Made by a program: the position numbers and the translations under genes. From assembly GCA_902777355.1 (NCBI GenBank), contig CACYTU010000015.1, positions 1 to 42,693 on the forward strand: DNA of 42,693 nt. The letters are read 5' to 3'. This DNA is from an uncultured Lachnospiraceae bacterium. Lineage in GTDB: Bacteria; Bacillota; Clostridia; Lachnospirales; Lachnospiraceae. Position 1 is the stretch's first letter, and every line of letters starts with the position of its first letter. The notes beneath the pieces are model-generated. The model did not search any database. It was not told the origin of the DNA and saw nothing but the letters and a program-made list of their open reading frames with translations. Positions 15,776-23,685 of this stretch are shown here, piece by piece.

Positions 15776-16924
15776 AGTTCCCAGAATGGCGCTTTCCGCG
15801 GCGGAAAACATCTCCTCTGTCACTGCGACAGGCGTGTCTCCGTCCTGTACAAAGGCGGCGTCCAGCGCGTTCCCCAGGACGGTCTCGATCATCTGCTGAT
15901 GTTTGCGCAGTGAGGTCACATTGTGATTGACCAGACGGTCCACGTATTTGTACATCAGCCCGTAGTCGAAATCCACCATACTGTATAATCCGCTCGACAG
16001 TTTTCCGTCCGCATACTTTTTGCTGATGGACTTGATCCTTGCCGCGCTGGCGCTGGGGAAGGGGATGATGGTGCACCGGTCCGCCAGAATGGGATTGATC
16101 TTCCCGAGATCGTTGGCAGTAAAGAACATGGGGCAGTGCTCCAGCCCCACGAGAGTGGTCCCCAGATAATTGTCGAAGACATCGGAGCAGGACTCATCGG
16201 TTATGGACAGCAGTTCATCGTCGATGTTTGCCCGGCTCCGGTCATGGGTGACCTTGTCAATTTCATCAAAAATATAGGCAACCAGAAGATTTTTGTATCT
16301 GAGTCTTGCCATCGCTATACATCCGGCATCCGCGGACTGGTAGATGCCGCAGTCTCCGGTCATACCGTGTCCTCCTCCGGTCTGCGGCACCTTAATGACC
16401 TCTGTGGGAATGTGAAGAGCTTCTTTTACCAGCAGGTTGACGGCGGTTGTCTTGCCGCAGCCTTTTTCACCCACAAAGATAATCGGTCTCATGCGTCCTG
16501 TTTCGATATATGATACCAGTGCCGGAACCACTCTGCAGACAATTTCATCGGGAATGTCGTGGTCTTCGCAGAAGGATTTGAGCCGATGATACATTCCTTT
16601 TGGGTCGACATCGCCCCGGAAAAAATCGGGTGCCTTCATTTTCATTTTTTTCAGGCTTCTCAGATAGCGCAGCTGCTTTTTGTCCACCCGATGGGAAGCG
16701 GTGAGATCCTTCGCCTGTGATTCAAGTTCGTTCAGGAGAGATACTCCGTCTTTACTGAGACCGGAGATCGGTTCATCGATCCAGTGGCGGGAAGCCGGGC
16801 GGGAAGTCGGGCCGGAAGCAGTCGAAGCGGTTTTCTTTTTTCCGTTTTGCAATGCCAGCAGCATTATGATTTCTTTGTCACTGAGGCTCAGGATCATTTT
16901 TTTGATTTCGCTCAGTTCCGCCAT
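15746..16924 (-). CDS. AAA+ ATPase, Lon-like ATPase module without protease
   Basis: About 392 residues. Residues 1-135 are charged and mostly helical, with a low-complexity Lys/Thr/Ser stretch at 28-48. The AAA+ core follows: Walker A GEKGCGKT at 152-159, a Gly-rich pore-like loop TGGGHGMTGDCG near 182-193, Walker B AYIFDE at 216-221, sensor-1 Asn271 and an Arg283 finger in ILADRC. The order and loop resemble the Lon ATPase, but the Lon N-terminal and serine protease domains are absent. It therefore probably remodels or unfolds a partner. Start 16924 has AAAGGAGG 7 bases upstream; the in-frame ATG 33 bases earlier lacks one. It lies 114 bp after the acidic-repeat gene on the same strand and probably shares its transcript. 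Substrate unknown. Confidence 0.88.
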   Translation of the reverse strand: MAELSEIKKMILSLSDKEIIMLLALQNGKKKTASTASGPTSRPASRHWIDEPISGLSKDGVSLLNELESQAKDLTASHRVDKKQLRYLRSLKKMKMKAPDFFRGDVDPKGMYHRLKSFCEDHDIPDEIVCRVVPALVSYIETGRMRPIIFVGEKGCGKTTAVNLLVKEALHIPTEVIKVPQTGGGHGMTGDCGIYQSADAGCIAMARLRYKNLLVAYIFDEIDKVTHDRSRANIDDELLSITDESCSDVFDNYLGTTLVGLEHCPMFFTANDLGKINPILADRCTIIPFPSASAARIKSISKKYADGKLSSGLYSMVDFDYGLMYKYVDRLVNHNVTSLRKHQQMIETVLGNALDAAFVQDGDTPVAVTEEMFSAAESAILGTVKRRLGFGP

Positions 16925-16980
16925 TTGAAAACCTCCTTTCCAATCTTTTTTAAACAATAAGGTTCATCCGAAGTATTTGG

Positions 16981-17018
16981 CAAACCATCGTCACCGGGGC
17001 AAACTATCGTCACCGGGA
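16981..17018. repeat. Tandem repeat, 2 x 19 bp
   Basis: caaaccatcgtcaccgggg is followed directly by caaactatcgtcaccggga in the gap between the acidic-repeat gene and the AAA+ gene. Confidence 0.8.
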
Positions 17019-17038
17019 CCGGATGCTCTTCGGATGCA

Positions 17039-18181
17039 TCATTCCGTTTTGATAAACTTCAGCATTTTGATGCGCGTGTTGATGTTGCGGCTATAGTAAA
17101 GGAGTTCCGGGAACTCACTCCGGAGAAGTCCATATTCCTCCTTCAGGGCACTTACCTCCTCGCCGGTGATCGGCTCACCTCTGCATTCTTTTCTGTGGAG
17201 AAGGTAGTCCTTTGAAAGAGTGCGGAGATAATAGAGATAGGGGACATTGATGGCGGGCTGCGTTACCGCGGATGCCGCGATTCCGTAGGCGGTCGTTGAG
17301 ATCACGTCTTCATAGAGGCCGCGGTCCATCAGCATATCGGCCAGCAAAAGGGCGCATTGACTTGCGTTGGTGTGTACCAGGAGGGCATTTCTGAGAACGG
17401 CCATGCTTTTCTCCTCGTTTCCGAGTTCTTTCTCCAGCTCGCTTTCCGCTATGTCAGCCATTTCTTCATATGGAAGATATTTCCGGTAGTTTTCTATAAG
17501 AAGGCGGCACTCTTCTTCGTTGGCCTCGGGATCTTCCGCAAGCAGATATTTCAGGGAGAAAGTAAAAGCGCGCCAGCTCCAGCGTCTGAAGGGAAACTGA
17601 TTTCTCAGAATGTGGTAGTATTCTCCCGCGCGTTCCATATCGCCGGCGTCCTTACTGTAGGCGATTATGTCGGCGAGAAGGTCAACGCTGCGGGGGAATT
17701 TTTCAAGTCCTTCCATGCAGACTCCGACAGCCTTACTGTACCTGCTTTTGCGGGCGTATGTTACTGCCTTGTTGTGGTAATCGTCTGCATCCGGGGTGGG
17801 CTCACCGTCCTCGTCATCCTCGTCATCCTCGTCGTCCTCGTTGTATCCGAGAGGTACCGTCTCTTCGTCGTCCTCGTCGTCCTCATCGTCCGTGTCTTTC
17901 GCCAGTGTCTTCAGCCGGGAAAGCAGTTCCATGAGGTCGTGGCTGGAGATGTCATCGCCCTCGTCGTCCTCATTGTATCCGAGAGGTATCGTCTCTTCGT
18001 CTTTATCAATTTCTTCGTCTTTATCAATTTCTTCGTCTTTATCGATTTCTTCGTCTTTATCAATCTCTTCGTCTTTATCAAGCAGATCAACCTTATGATC
18101 AACCGTATCTTTGTCATCGGCGGACATGCGTGCAGCAGTATCGGTATCAATATTATTTTTTTCAGAATATGTGTTCTTCAT
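17039..18181 (-). CDS. Acidic-repeat protein with helical (TPR-like) C-terminal domain
   Basis: A 380-residue protein I cannot assign by name. Residues ~34-64 consist of five tandem DKDEEI hexapeptides. Residues ~64-130 are extremely acidic and contain PLGYNEDDE twice, separated by a helix (SHDLMELLSRLKTLAKDT). From ~132 the protein is helical with TPR-like pairs (YHNKAVTYARKSRYSKAVGVCMEGLEKFP, then DMERAGEYYHILRNQFP and later helices). There is no signal peptide. The start has AGGAGG 9 bases upstream. The hexapeptide array comes from an 18-bp DNA repeat, so its length may vary between strains. Because the AAA+ gene follows, it may be an adaptor or substrate receptor for that ATPase; this is inference. 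Acidic low complexity plus TPR might instead bind basic partners or metal. Confidence 0.8.
   Translation of the reverse strand: MKNTYSEKNNIDTDTAARMSADDKDTVDHKVDLLDKDEEIDKDEEIDKDEEIDKDEEIDKDEETIPLGYNEDDEGDDISSHDLMELLSRLKTLAKDTDDEDDEDDEETVPLGYNEDDEDDEDDEDGEPTPDADDYHNKAVTYARKSRYSKAVGVCMEGLEKFPRSVDLLADIIAYSKDAGDMERAGEYYHILRNQFPFRRWSWRAFTFSLKYLLAEDPEANEEECRLLIENYRKYLPYEEMADIAESELEKELGNEEKSMAVLRNALLVHTNASQCALLLADMLMDRGLYEDVISTTAYGIAASAVTQPAINVPYLYYLRTLSKDYLLHRKECRGEPITGEEVSALKEEYGLLRSEFPELLYYSRNINTRIKMLKFIKTE
18000..18089. repeat. In-gene 18-bp tandem repeat (DKDEEI codons)
   Basis: About five copies of tctttatcaatttcttcg, with one copy using atcgattt and another atctct. It is in frame in the acidic-repeat gene, so gain or loss of units changes protein length without a frameshift. 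Confidence 0.93.
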
Positions 18182-18294
18182 AGTGTGATGCCTCCTATAT
18201 AAACAGGATAAACGGCCCGGCTTCCGCTGTCATCAAACCGCTGGTTTAATACAGGGTACAGAGCGCGGCAAGAGAGAACCGTGAGATTCTAAAA

Positions 18295-18350
18295 CAATCC
18301 CCTCACATGGCCGGGCGCAGGTCCGCGTCAGACTCATTGTGAAGGGATTG
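18295..18350 (-). terminator. Probable terminator of lysC
   Basis: CAATCCCCTCACA (18295-18307) pairs with TGTGAAGGGATTG (18338-18350) with one mismatch. On the minus strand TTTTAG follows. It lies 65 bases past the lysC stop. Confidence 0.65.
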
Positions 18351-18414
18351 ATGGTTTTTGTTTTGATTTGCTTCTACGGCCTTTTGATCACGACATCTTA
18401 TTGTTTTTTCGAGA

Positions 18415-19764
18415 TTATTTCTCTGTGCCCGCAGAGGGGGAAATACTCTGGCGGAAGTTGTAGATCGTCCGGATGGCATCTTCATAGCGCTCCTCAGGGA
18501 CGCCGATCAGAAGATTCAGTTTTCCGGCCCCCTGGTTGATCGTGCTGATCTCGATGCCTTCTTCTGTCAGCCTTTCCAGGACACGTACATTGGCGTCGCT
18601 GACTTCTGTCGCCTTTTCACCGGTGACGGCAATCAGGGAGAGCTTGTCCCGCAGGCCGATAAAATCCGGATTCAGGGTATCCCGGATCTCGGCAAAAAGT
18701 TCCTCTTTGCAGCTTTCGAGCAGGTCGCTGCGGATGACCAGGGTGATGGAATCAATACCGGTCAGGCAGTATTCGAACGGGAGACTGCGCTCCTTCAGAA
18801 TATCCAGCATCAGGGCACTGAATCCCGACCCGTCACTGACCATCACCTTTTCAATCTGAATGACTGACATTCCTTTTCTGCCGGAGACACCTGTCACAGG
18901 ATTTTTCGTGACGCCGGAGGGAAGGTGGCGCATGATCATAGTCCCTGCGTTCTCCGGCTGATTGGTGTTGCGGATATTGATGGGGATTTCCAGTTCGGAG
19001 GCAGACAGCACTGCGTCGGAGTGCAGCACGGAGGCACCCATGTAGGACAGGGTCCTCAGTTCCCGGTAGCTCATATAGGGAACCGTCTCCGGGCTTTCGA
19101 CGATCGACGGATTTGCCGCGTACAGTCCCGAAACATCGGTCCAGTTTTCGTAGAGATCCGCGCTGACTGCGCAGGCGGCCAGGCTTCCGGTAATATCTGA
19201 TCCGCCTCTCTCAAAAGTGCGGATCCTTCCGTTCATATCCGCCCCGTAAAAACCCGCGATCACAGCCCGGTTCAGGGGCAGCAGGGAAGCCCTCATTGTC
19301 CGGCTGGTCATGGCGCTGTTCAGCTGTCCGTCTTCATCAAAGCATACGCACCATGCCGGATCCACAAAGGTGAAGCCCAGGTACTGTGCCATGATTTTTG
19401 CAGTCAGGTATTCTCCTCTGCTGGCGGTATAGTCCCTGTCCGGCTCCGTCATCAGTGAATGTTCCAGAATTCCGATTTCTTCGTTCAAAGGGAAAACCAT
19501 TTGAAGACCTTCGATGATCTCCCGGTAACGCAGCCGGATCTGCTCCAGCTCATCTTTGAAGGAATCTCCCGCAATGGCTTTTTCATAGCAGTTCAGCAGC
19601 AGGTCAGTCACCTTTATATCTTCGGGAAAACGCTTGCCCGGCGCGGAGACCACGATGAATCTCCTCTCCGGGTTGCTGCGGATAATGGTGCTGATTTTCC
19701 GGAGCTGGGCAGCATTGGCGACAGATGTGCCCCCGAACTTTGCGACGATGACGCGTTCACTCAT
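18415..19764 (-). CDS. lysC: Aspartate kinase
   Basis: Phosphorylates aspartate at the head of lysine, threonine, methionine and diaminopimelate synthesis, in the cytosol. It is 449 residues, the length of a monofunctional kinase with two C-terminal ACT domains. Seen: KFGGTSVANAAQLRK at ~9-23, GGSDITGSLAA near 211, WTDVSGLYAANP near 233; ACT1 starts at ~300 (VTGVSGRKGMSVIQIEK) and ACT2 at ~380 (SLIAVTGEKATEVSDANVRVLERLTEEGIEISTINQGAG). The ACT pair implies feedback control by an end product. The start has GAAAGGGA 9 bases upstream. It is monocistronic; its ~250-bp leader has direct repeats but no lysine riboswitch that I can recognise. Function is firm; which amino acid inhibits it is not. 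Confidence 0.96.
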   Translation of the reverse strand: MSERVIVAKFGGTSVANAAQLRKISTIIRSNPERRFIVVSAPGKRFPEDIKVTDLLLNCYEKAIAGDSFKDELEQIRLRYREIIEGLQMVFPLNEEIGILEHSLMTEPDRDYTASRGEYLTAKIMAQYLGFTFVDPAWCVCFDEDGQLNSAMTSRTMRASLLPLNRAVIAGFYGADMNGRIRTFERGGSDITGSLAACAVSADLYENWTDVSGLYAANPSIVESPETVPYMSYRELRTLSYMGASVLHSDAVLSASELEIPINIRNTNQPENAGTMIMRHLPSGVTKNPVTGVSGRKGMSVIQIEKVMVSDGSGFSALMLDILKERSLPFEYCLTGIDSITLVIRSDLLESCKEELFAEIRDTLNPDFIGLRDKLSLIAVTGEKATEVSDANVRVLERLTEEGIEISTINQGAGKLNLLIGVPEERYEDAIRTIYNFRQSISPSAGTEK

Positions 19765-19882
19765 GATTGTTTCCCTTTCTCATTTATGGGCAGCGCTTGC
19801 GCGCAGGATTTCCGCTGTACGACTCGGGACTCTGCCTTGGAAACCACGCAGAAGTCCCCGGATTTCGTGCCGGCCTGAAAAG

Positions 19883-20008
19883 TGATCAGGCCTTACGAGT
19901 ACGGTGTTACAAGTACACGACCACCAAGGGGTGCCTACAGCAATCAGGCGTTACATGTACACGACCGCTAAGGGTCTGTGTACGGCAACGATCAGGCCAG
20001 TACATTAT
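19883..20008. repeat. Degenerate direct repeats in the lysC 5' region
   Basis: A phrase resembling tcaggcgttacatgtacacgacc recurs with 49-57 bp spacing: gatcaggccttacgagtac (19883), gttacaagtacacgaccacc (19905), gcgttacatgtacacgaccg (19948), and tcaggccagtac (19992). Parts fold: on the minus strand GTACACAGACC can pair with GGTCGTGTAC. Confidence 0.65.
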
Positions 20009-20064
20009 ATCACGCGGCCGCTATAAAAATCTCTCTCTCTGATACTTTTGTGATATAGTTAACC

Positions 20065-20072
20065 CGATAGGG
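20065..20072. repeat. Target-site duplication, left (CGATAGGG)
   Basis: An 8-bp direct repeat, identical to 20280-20287, brackets the 207-bp element exactly. Confidence 0.85.
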
Positions 20073-20279
20073 GTTACAGTTCAGACCCATTGGATTCTTG
20101 GGGCGCCTTTTGTGCATTGCTGTAGAGGTGGGCCTTGAAAAACGCCGGTACTTGTTTTTTGCAAGCCCTGGCGACGCAAAAAGCTTAGTATCCGCTGCGC
20201 TTTTCACGGAGCGGGAGCATCCCACCGAAACAGTGATGCACAAAAGGTGTATTGTTTTCAGCATGGTCTGAACTGTAAC
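20073..20279 (+). mobile_element. MITE-like element, 207 bp (full copy)
   Basis: The ends are perfect 15-bp inverted repeats, GTTACAGTTCAGACC and GGTCTGAACTGTAAC, flanked by an 8-bp direct repeat. Inside, gcgccttttgtgcattgctgt and acagtgatgcacaaaaggtgt are also inverted relative to each other, so most of the element folds as one long imperfect hairpin. It has no open reading frame of note, so it must have moved with another element's transposase. It ends 84 bp before the precorrin-2 dehydrogenase start. Confidence 0.88.
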
Positions 20280-20287
20280 CGATAGGG
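20280..20287. repeat. Target-site duplication, right (CGATAGGG)
   Basis: Right-hand copy of the 8-bp duplication made when the 207-bp element inserted. Confidence 0.85.
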
Positions 20288-20362
20288 TGCGTACAGATAA
20301 CCGGCTGTCTGCAGCGGCTTATGCCGAGTGTATTGCCCTTTTTGCGAAAGGAGACTTGTCAG

Positions 20363-20824
20363 GTGAGTGATTATCCCAGTTTTCCTGTATTTATAAATTT
20401 GTCTGAAAAGAAACTGGTCGTCTTCGGGGCGGGAAAAATCGCCCGCCGCAGGATCACAGTGCTCAGCCGCTTTACGCCGGCCCTCATCGTGGTCGCGCCG
20501 GAATGTCTGCCGGAAGTGGAGGCACTCGCCGCGGAGGGGAAGATCAGGCTTTTAAAGAAAGCGTATGAGGAAGAGGATCTGGAGGGGGCCGATATCGTTT
20601 TTGCGGCGACCAACAGGCACGACGTGAATCAGAAGATCCACGACGACTGCAGAAAACGCGGCATTACTGTCAATGTGAGCACTGACAGGACCATGAGCGA
20701 TTTTTACTTTCCCGGCATTGCGCAGAAAGGGAATATCGTGGTGGGGGTGACGGCCAGCGGAAAAGACCACGAAGGAGCCCGAAGAGTGTCTGAGCAGATA
20801 CGGGAACTGTTGGAAAAAATGTAA
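20363..20824 (+). CDS. Precorrin-2 dehydrogenase / sirohydrochlorin ferrochelatase-type protein
   Basis: Oxidises precorrin-2 to sirohydrochlorin with NAD and may insert iron, toward siroheme or cobalamin; cytosolic. It is 153 residues, matching the short single-domain form (CysG N-terminal part, Met8-like). Seen: the NAD-binding FGAGKIARRRI at ~21-31, FAATNRHDVNQKI near 79-91, and TDRTMSDFYFPGIAQKGNIVVGVTASGK at ~107-135, with the family Asp near 112. The start is GTG at 20363 with AAAGGAGA 9 bases upstream; the ATG at 20321 adds an untypical tail. It stands alone, with no heme or cobalamin neighbour. The 207-bp element lies just upstream and may carry or disturb its promoter. Confidence 0.9.
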   Translation: MSDYPSFPVFINLSEKKLVVFGAGKIARRRITVLSRFTPALIVVAPECLPEVEALAAEGKIRLLKKAYEEEDLEGADIVFAATNRHDVNQKIHDDCRKRGITVNVSTDRTMSDFYFPGIAQKGNIVVGVTASGKDHEGARRVSEQIRELLEKM

Positions 20825-20868
20825 GAACCGGCAGCCTGACAGCAGCGAAGTCAATGAGCGCCGGCGGG

Positions 20869-20989
20869 CTTTTAATAAGGAACGGTGAGCTGTTTTCAAT
20901 AAGGAACGGTGAGCTGCTTTCAATAAGGATCGGTGAGCTGCTTTCAATAAGGGTCAGTGAGCTGCTTTCAATTAAGAAACGGCGAGCGG
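20869..20989. repeat. Tandem repeat, 5 x 24 bp
   Basis: Copies start at 20869, 20893, 20917, 20941 and 20965 with unit ctttcaataaggaacggtga plus gctg. The copies diverge gradually toward the right end. Confidence 0.93.
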
Positions 20990-21034
20990 CTTTCATGTCC
21001 GCTTGTTTATGGGGAAAATGAAATCACAGAGGAG

Positions 21035-21082
21035 AATGGTCTCAAATGCCGGGATTGCCGGACACTTGAGACCATTTTTTTT
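21035..21082 (+). terminator. Terminator of the precorrin-2 dehydrogenase gene
   Basis: AATGGTCTCAA pairs with TTGAGACCATT (11 bp) around a loop that itself contains ccgggattgccgg; eight T follow on the plus strand. The T-run touches the stop codon of the convergent hydrolase gene at 21081. Confidence 0.88.
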
Positions 21083-22568
21083 AAACAAAAGGGCAGCCTC
21101 TTTCATTTGCGTACAGATGCTCAAAATAGCGGATCAGCCGGTCGGTTGCGCGGCTGGTGCGGACATATTTGAACCAGATGAAGGAGGGAGCAGCCTTTTC
21201 GTCCTCCTCGATATAGACCTTGTCTCCGTCATTGAGCCTGGTATAGTGGGGCAGCTGCGTCTTGTTGTCGTTGAGCTGTGCATATTTAAAATGCAGACCC
21301 AGGTCTGTGTGGATATGGAAGGCAAAATCCAGAACGGTGGCGCCCCTGTCGATGAGGGTGGCGGTTCCGTCCGCGCAGAAGACTTTCATCTTGGGACTGT
21401 AGGTGTCCCTGGGCTCGATCTCATTGACCAGGCCGGGGAAGAAAGCGCTGTTGTCCAGGATATTTCCATACTGGTAGCGGTCGTTTTCATCTCTGGTGCG
21501 GATAAAAAGCCGGAAGAGGTTATCCATCTGGTCCGCGATCAGAAAATAAGTCGAGTCCTTATGGGTTGTGCGTCTGTAGTCGACGATATAGAAGCCATGC
21601 ACGGAAAGGACCAGGTCAAAATACTTGAAAAAGAGATCGTGGGGGCGGATGGGCGTGCCCTCTTCCTCGAGATCGTTGGAAACGATGAGAAAAAGGTCGT
21701 GGAAGGCGAAATCATCCTTGACCAGCACGTTCCGCAGGTCGTCCAGCTTATTTGTGTTTGCGGTGATCTGACGGTAGAGGCTGATCATTGAGCGGTCCTG
21801 GTGGCGGAAGCTGATAATGTGGCGGTGATAGGGCTCCAGCTCTTTTGCGCAGTTGTTGCGCAGGGGATCGAAAACCCGCTCGAATTCGGCCAGGGACTTG
21901 CCGATCGACCGGTGGTTGAGCAGGTTGATTTCATCCCGGATCTTTTCCATTTCAGCCAGCTGCAGGGGATGCTCGGCCCGGAAACAGAGCTCTTCCAGCA
22001 TGTCGACACAGTGGTAGGCGTTTGCCTTTTTGGCCATGGGAATCAGTATTTCCCGGGTGTGTTCTGCCTTGGGCATGCGCTTTTCCTCTTTTACGCCGGA
22101 AAGAGTGGAGAGATTGTCGATCCTGTCGGCAATCTTCACATAGAGAGCGCGGATCGTCATCTTGTCCTGCAGACGGGCATCGGAGAGTGTGTCGAGCTGC
22201 TTTTTGGAAAGCTTTTCGCCGTCAAAATCGCGGTCGCTGAGTGCGGTCACCGCGTCCACGATCTCTGCGACAGTATTTCCGAAACGGAACCGGATCTCGG
22301 AGAGGGGGACATCACAGTCCTCCACGACATCGTGAAGCAGGGCGGCCATCAGGTATTCGCTGTCAAAACCCTGGTTGGCCAGAATGCGTGCCACACGGAG
22401 GGGGTGGTTGATGTAGGGCTCCCCGGATCCCCGCTTTACACCGCTGTGCTTCTCGTTCGCGTACTGCCAGGCCTTTTTGACCCCGGCGCGGTCTCCATCC
22501 GGATGTTTGGAAATATATGTATTGATAAGCTCGCTGAAGCTGACATCCAGTTTATAATCATTGATCAT
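21081..22568 (-). CDS. Rel/Spo-like (p)ppGpp hydrolase with degenerate synthetase region and TGS domain
   Basis: A 495-residue member of the RelA/SpoT family. The HD hydrolase domain (~20-190) is intact: His55, His79-Asp80 in LLHDVVED, Glu83-Asp84, Asp148 and Asn152 in KIADRIDN. A TGS-like domain is at ~390-455 (MKVFCADGTATLIDRGATVLDFAFHIH). The segment between (~235-385) keeps the predicted strand/helix pattern, but I cannot find the synthetase motifs expected there, such as the GYQSLH-type loop, so it probably only degrades (p)ppGpp or a related nucleotide. The usual C-terminal helical/ACT part is also absent. The start has GGAGGTG 5 bases upstream, 40 bp after the XRE gene; the two form an operon. 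Nucleotide substrate is inferred. Confidence 0.85.
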   Translation of the reverse strand: MINDYKLDVSFSELINTYISKHPDGDRAGVKKAWQYANEKHSGVKRGSGEPYINHPLRVARILANQGFDSEYLMAALLHDVVEDCDVPLSEIRFRFGNTVAEIVDAVTALSDRDFDGEKLSKKQLDTLSDARLQDKMTIRALYVKIADRIDNLSTLSGVKEEKRMPKAEHTREILIPMAKKANAYHCVDMLEELCFRAEHPLQLAEMEKIRDEINLLNHRSIGKSLAEFERVFDPLRNNCAKELEPYHRHIISFRHQDRSMISLYRQITANTNKLDDLRNVLVKDDFAFHDLFLIVSNDLEEEGTPIRPHDLFFKYFDLVLSVHGFYIVDYRRTTHKDSTYFLIADQMDNLFRLFIRTRDENDRYQYGNILDNSAFFPGLVNEIEPRDTYSPKMKVFCADGTATLIDRGATVLDFAFHIHTDLGLHFKYAQLNDNKTQLPHYTRLNDGDKVYIEEDEKAAPSFIWFKYVRTSRATDRLIRYFEHLYANERGCPFV

Positions 22569-22608
22569 TTCAACACCTCCGATTCAGGCTTGAAGGCTGT
22601 CGGGAGAG

Positions 22609-23685
22609 TTATGTCTCTTTGGAAGAAGATTTGATGACGTGGTACCAGAAGTCATCGTCTGCTTCGGAAATCTTGGCGTAGCGGAAGACATTCCGCTCGA
22701 TGTATTTTCGGATTATTCTCTCCAGAGTGGAGCGGAGCACGGCGCGCTTCTGCTCGTGCGAGAGGGTTGTGCGGGCATCATCATTCCCGATGTAGAGAGT
22801 TCTGAGGAGGCGGAGGAGCTCATCCACCTCCTCTTCTACAATAATGGCAGGATGATTCAGCAGGAGGGTGTGCTGAATCTCTTCGGCAGACAGCTGGAGC
22901 CGGCTGCGGCTCAGTCCGAAAAACTGCACGACCGGCATGCGCTCCCGGCCTTTGGAAATTGAGTTGATGGTCGCGATCCCGCCGATGTAGGCGGGTTTGT
23001 TGTTTTCGATCCTGTGAAGGATGACCAGAGCCCGGTCCGTGCCTGCGTGGCGCAGATTGATGAAGGCGTGTTCCTGAGAGATCTCGAAGTCGCCGTAATA
23101 AGCCTTGTTGGCCAGCTTTTCCCCGACTTCCGCAGGGATCACATCGGGGGAAGGGGCCGAGCGGAAAGCCTCGACCAGCCTGTCGGCCTCCTCCCGCTTG
23201 TGGATCCCCAGAACTGCGACGCAGTTGTACTGGAGCCCGGCGAAGGAGGAGGGATCCCTGTAGATGTGCAGGACACCATACAGGAGGGACATGCGGGCGG
23301 AAAGATTGTCCCTGCCCTTGAACTTGGACGTATCCAGATGGAAGGTGTAATAGGTACCGCAGTACTTATCGTAGACTGCCCTGAGCTGGCTGTTTACGGA
23401 ACCCTCCGCCACCTGGCGGACATTGGACGGTGTATATGCGGTCGAAGTCAGAAAACTGTTGATGTCAATGCCGAAACGCTTTCTGAGTTCGACAAAGAAA
23501 GTTGCCTGGGGAACTCTCTTTCCGGAGCAGTAATCGCTGAGCGTAGCCTGGGCGATCCCGATCTGGTCGGCGAGTTCCCGCTGGGTGATCCCGTTGTCTT
23601 TGATAAGCGTTTTGAGATTGGCAGCGATGATAGTACACAGTTCCTGATTTGCCTCGGCGGACATGGGCATAATAGAAGTAGACAT
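22609..23685 (-). CDS. XRE-family transcriptional regulator with a large C-terminal domain
   Basis: A 358-residue protein. Residues ~17-72 are a Cro/C1-type helix-turn-helix (LKTLIKDNGITQRELADQIG, then AQATLSDYCSGKRVPQ), followed by FVELRKRFGIDINSFL. The C-terminal ~270 residues are alpha/beta in pattern and unknown to me; they include YCGTYYTFHLDTSKFKGR and ALVILHRIENNKPAYIGGI. They may sense a ligand. The end of the protein is rich in Arg/Glu helices. The start has AGGGGGTCC 6 bases upstream. The gene sits 40 bp upstream of the (p)ppGpp hydrolase gene on the same strand, so it probably controls, or works with, that enzyme. A repeat-rich 617-bp region precedes it. Confidence 0.88.
   Translation of the reverse strand: MSTSIMPMSAEANQELCTIIAANLKTLIKDNGITQRELADQIGIAQATLSDYCSGKRVPQATFFVELRKRFGIDINSFLTSTAYTPSNVRQVAEGSVNSQLRAVYDKYCGTYYTFHLDTSKFKGRDNLSARMSLLYGVLHIYRDPSSFAGLQYNCVAVLGIHKREEADRLVEAFRSAPSPDVIPAEVGEKLANKAYYGDFEISQEHAFINLRHAGTDRALVILHRIENNKPAYIGGIATINSISKGRERMPVVQFFGLSRSRLQLSAEEIQHTLLLNHPAIIVEEEVDELLRLLRTLYIGNDDARTTLSHEQKRAVLRSTLERIIRKYIERNVFRYAKISEADDDFWYHVIKSSSKET

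Noticed and set aside
19765-20072. Lysine riboswitch or T-box upstream of lysC
   Set aside because: I cannot find the conserved cores of either. Only degenerate repeats and short stems are visible; a covariance-model search would settle it.
20073-20279. The inverted-repeat element as an rRNA, tRNA or group II intron fragment
   Set aside because: Its exact inverted ends and 8-bp target duplications at two loci show an inserted DNA element; no intron domain V or tRNA arms are seen.
20869-20989. Possible CRISPR array (five 24-bp units)
   Set aside because: The units are directly adjacent with no spacers and drift in sequence, and no cas gene is nearby. The same holds for the arrays at 7083, 36574 and 26361.
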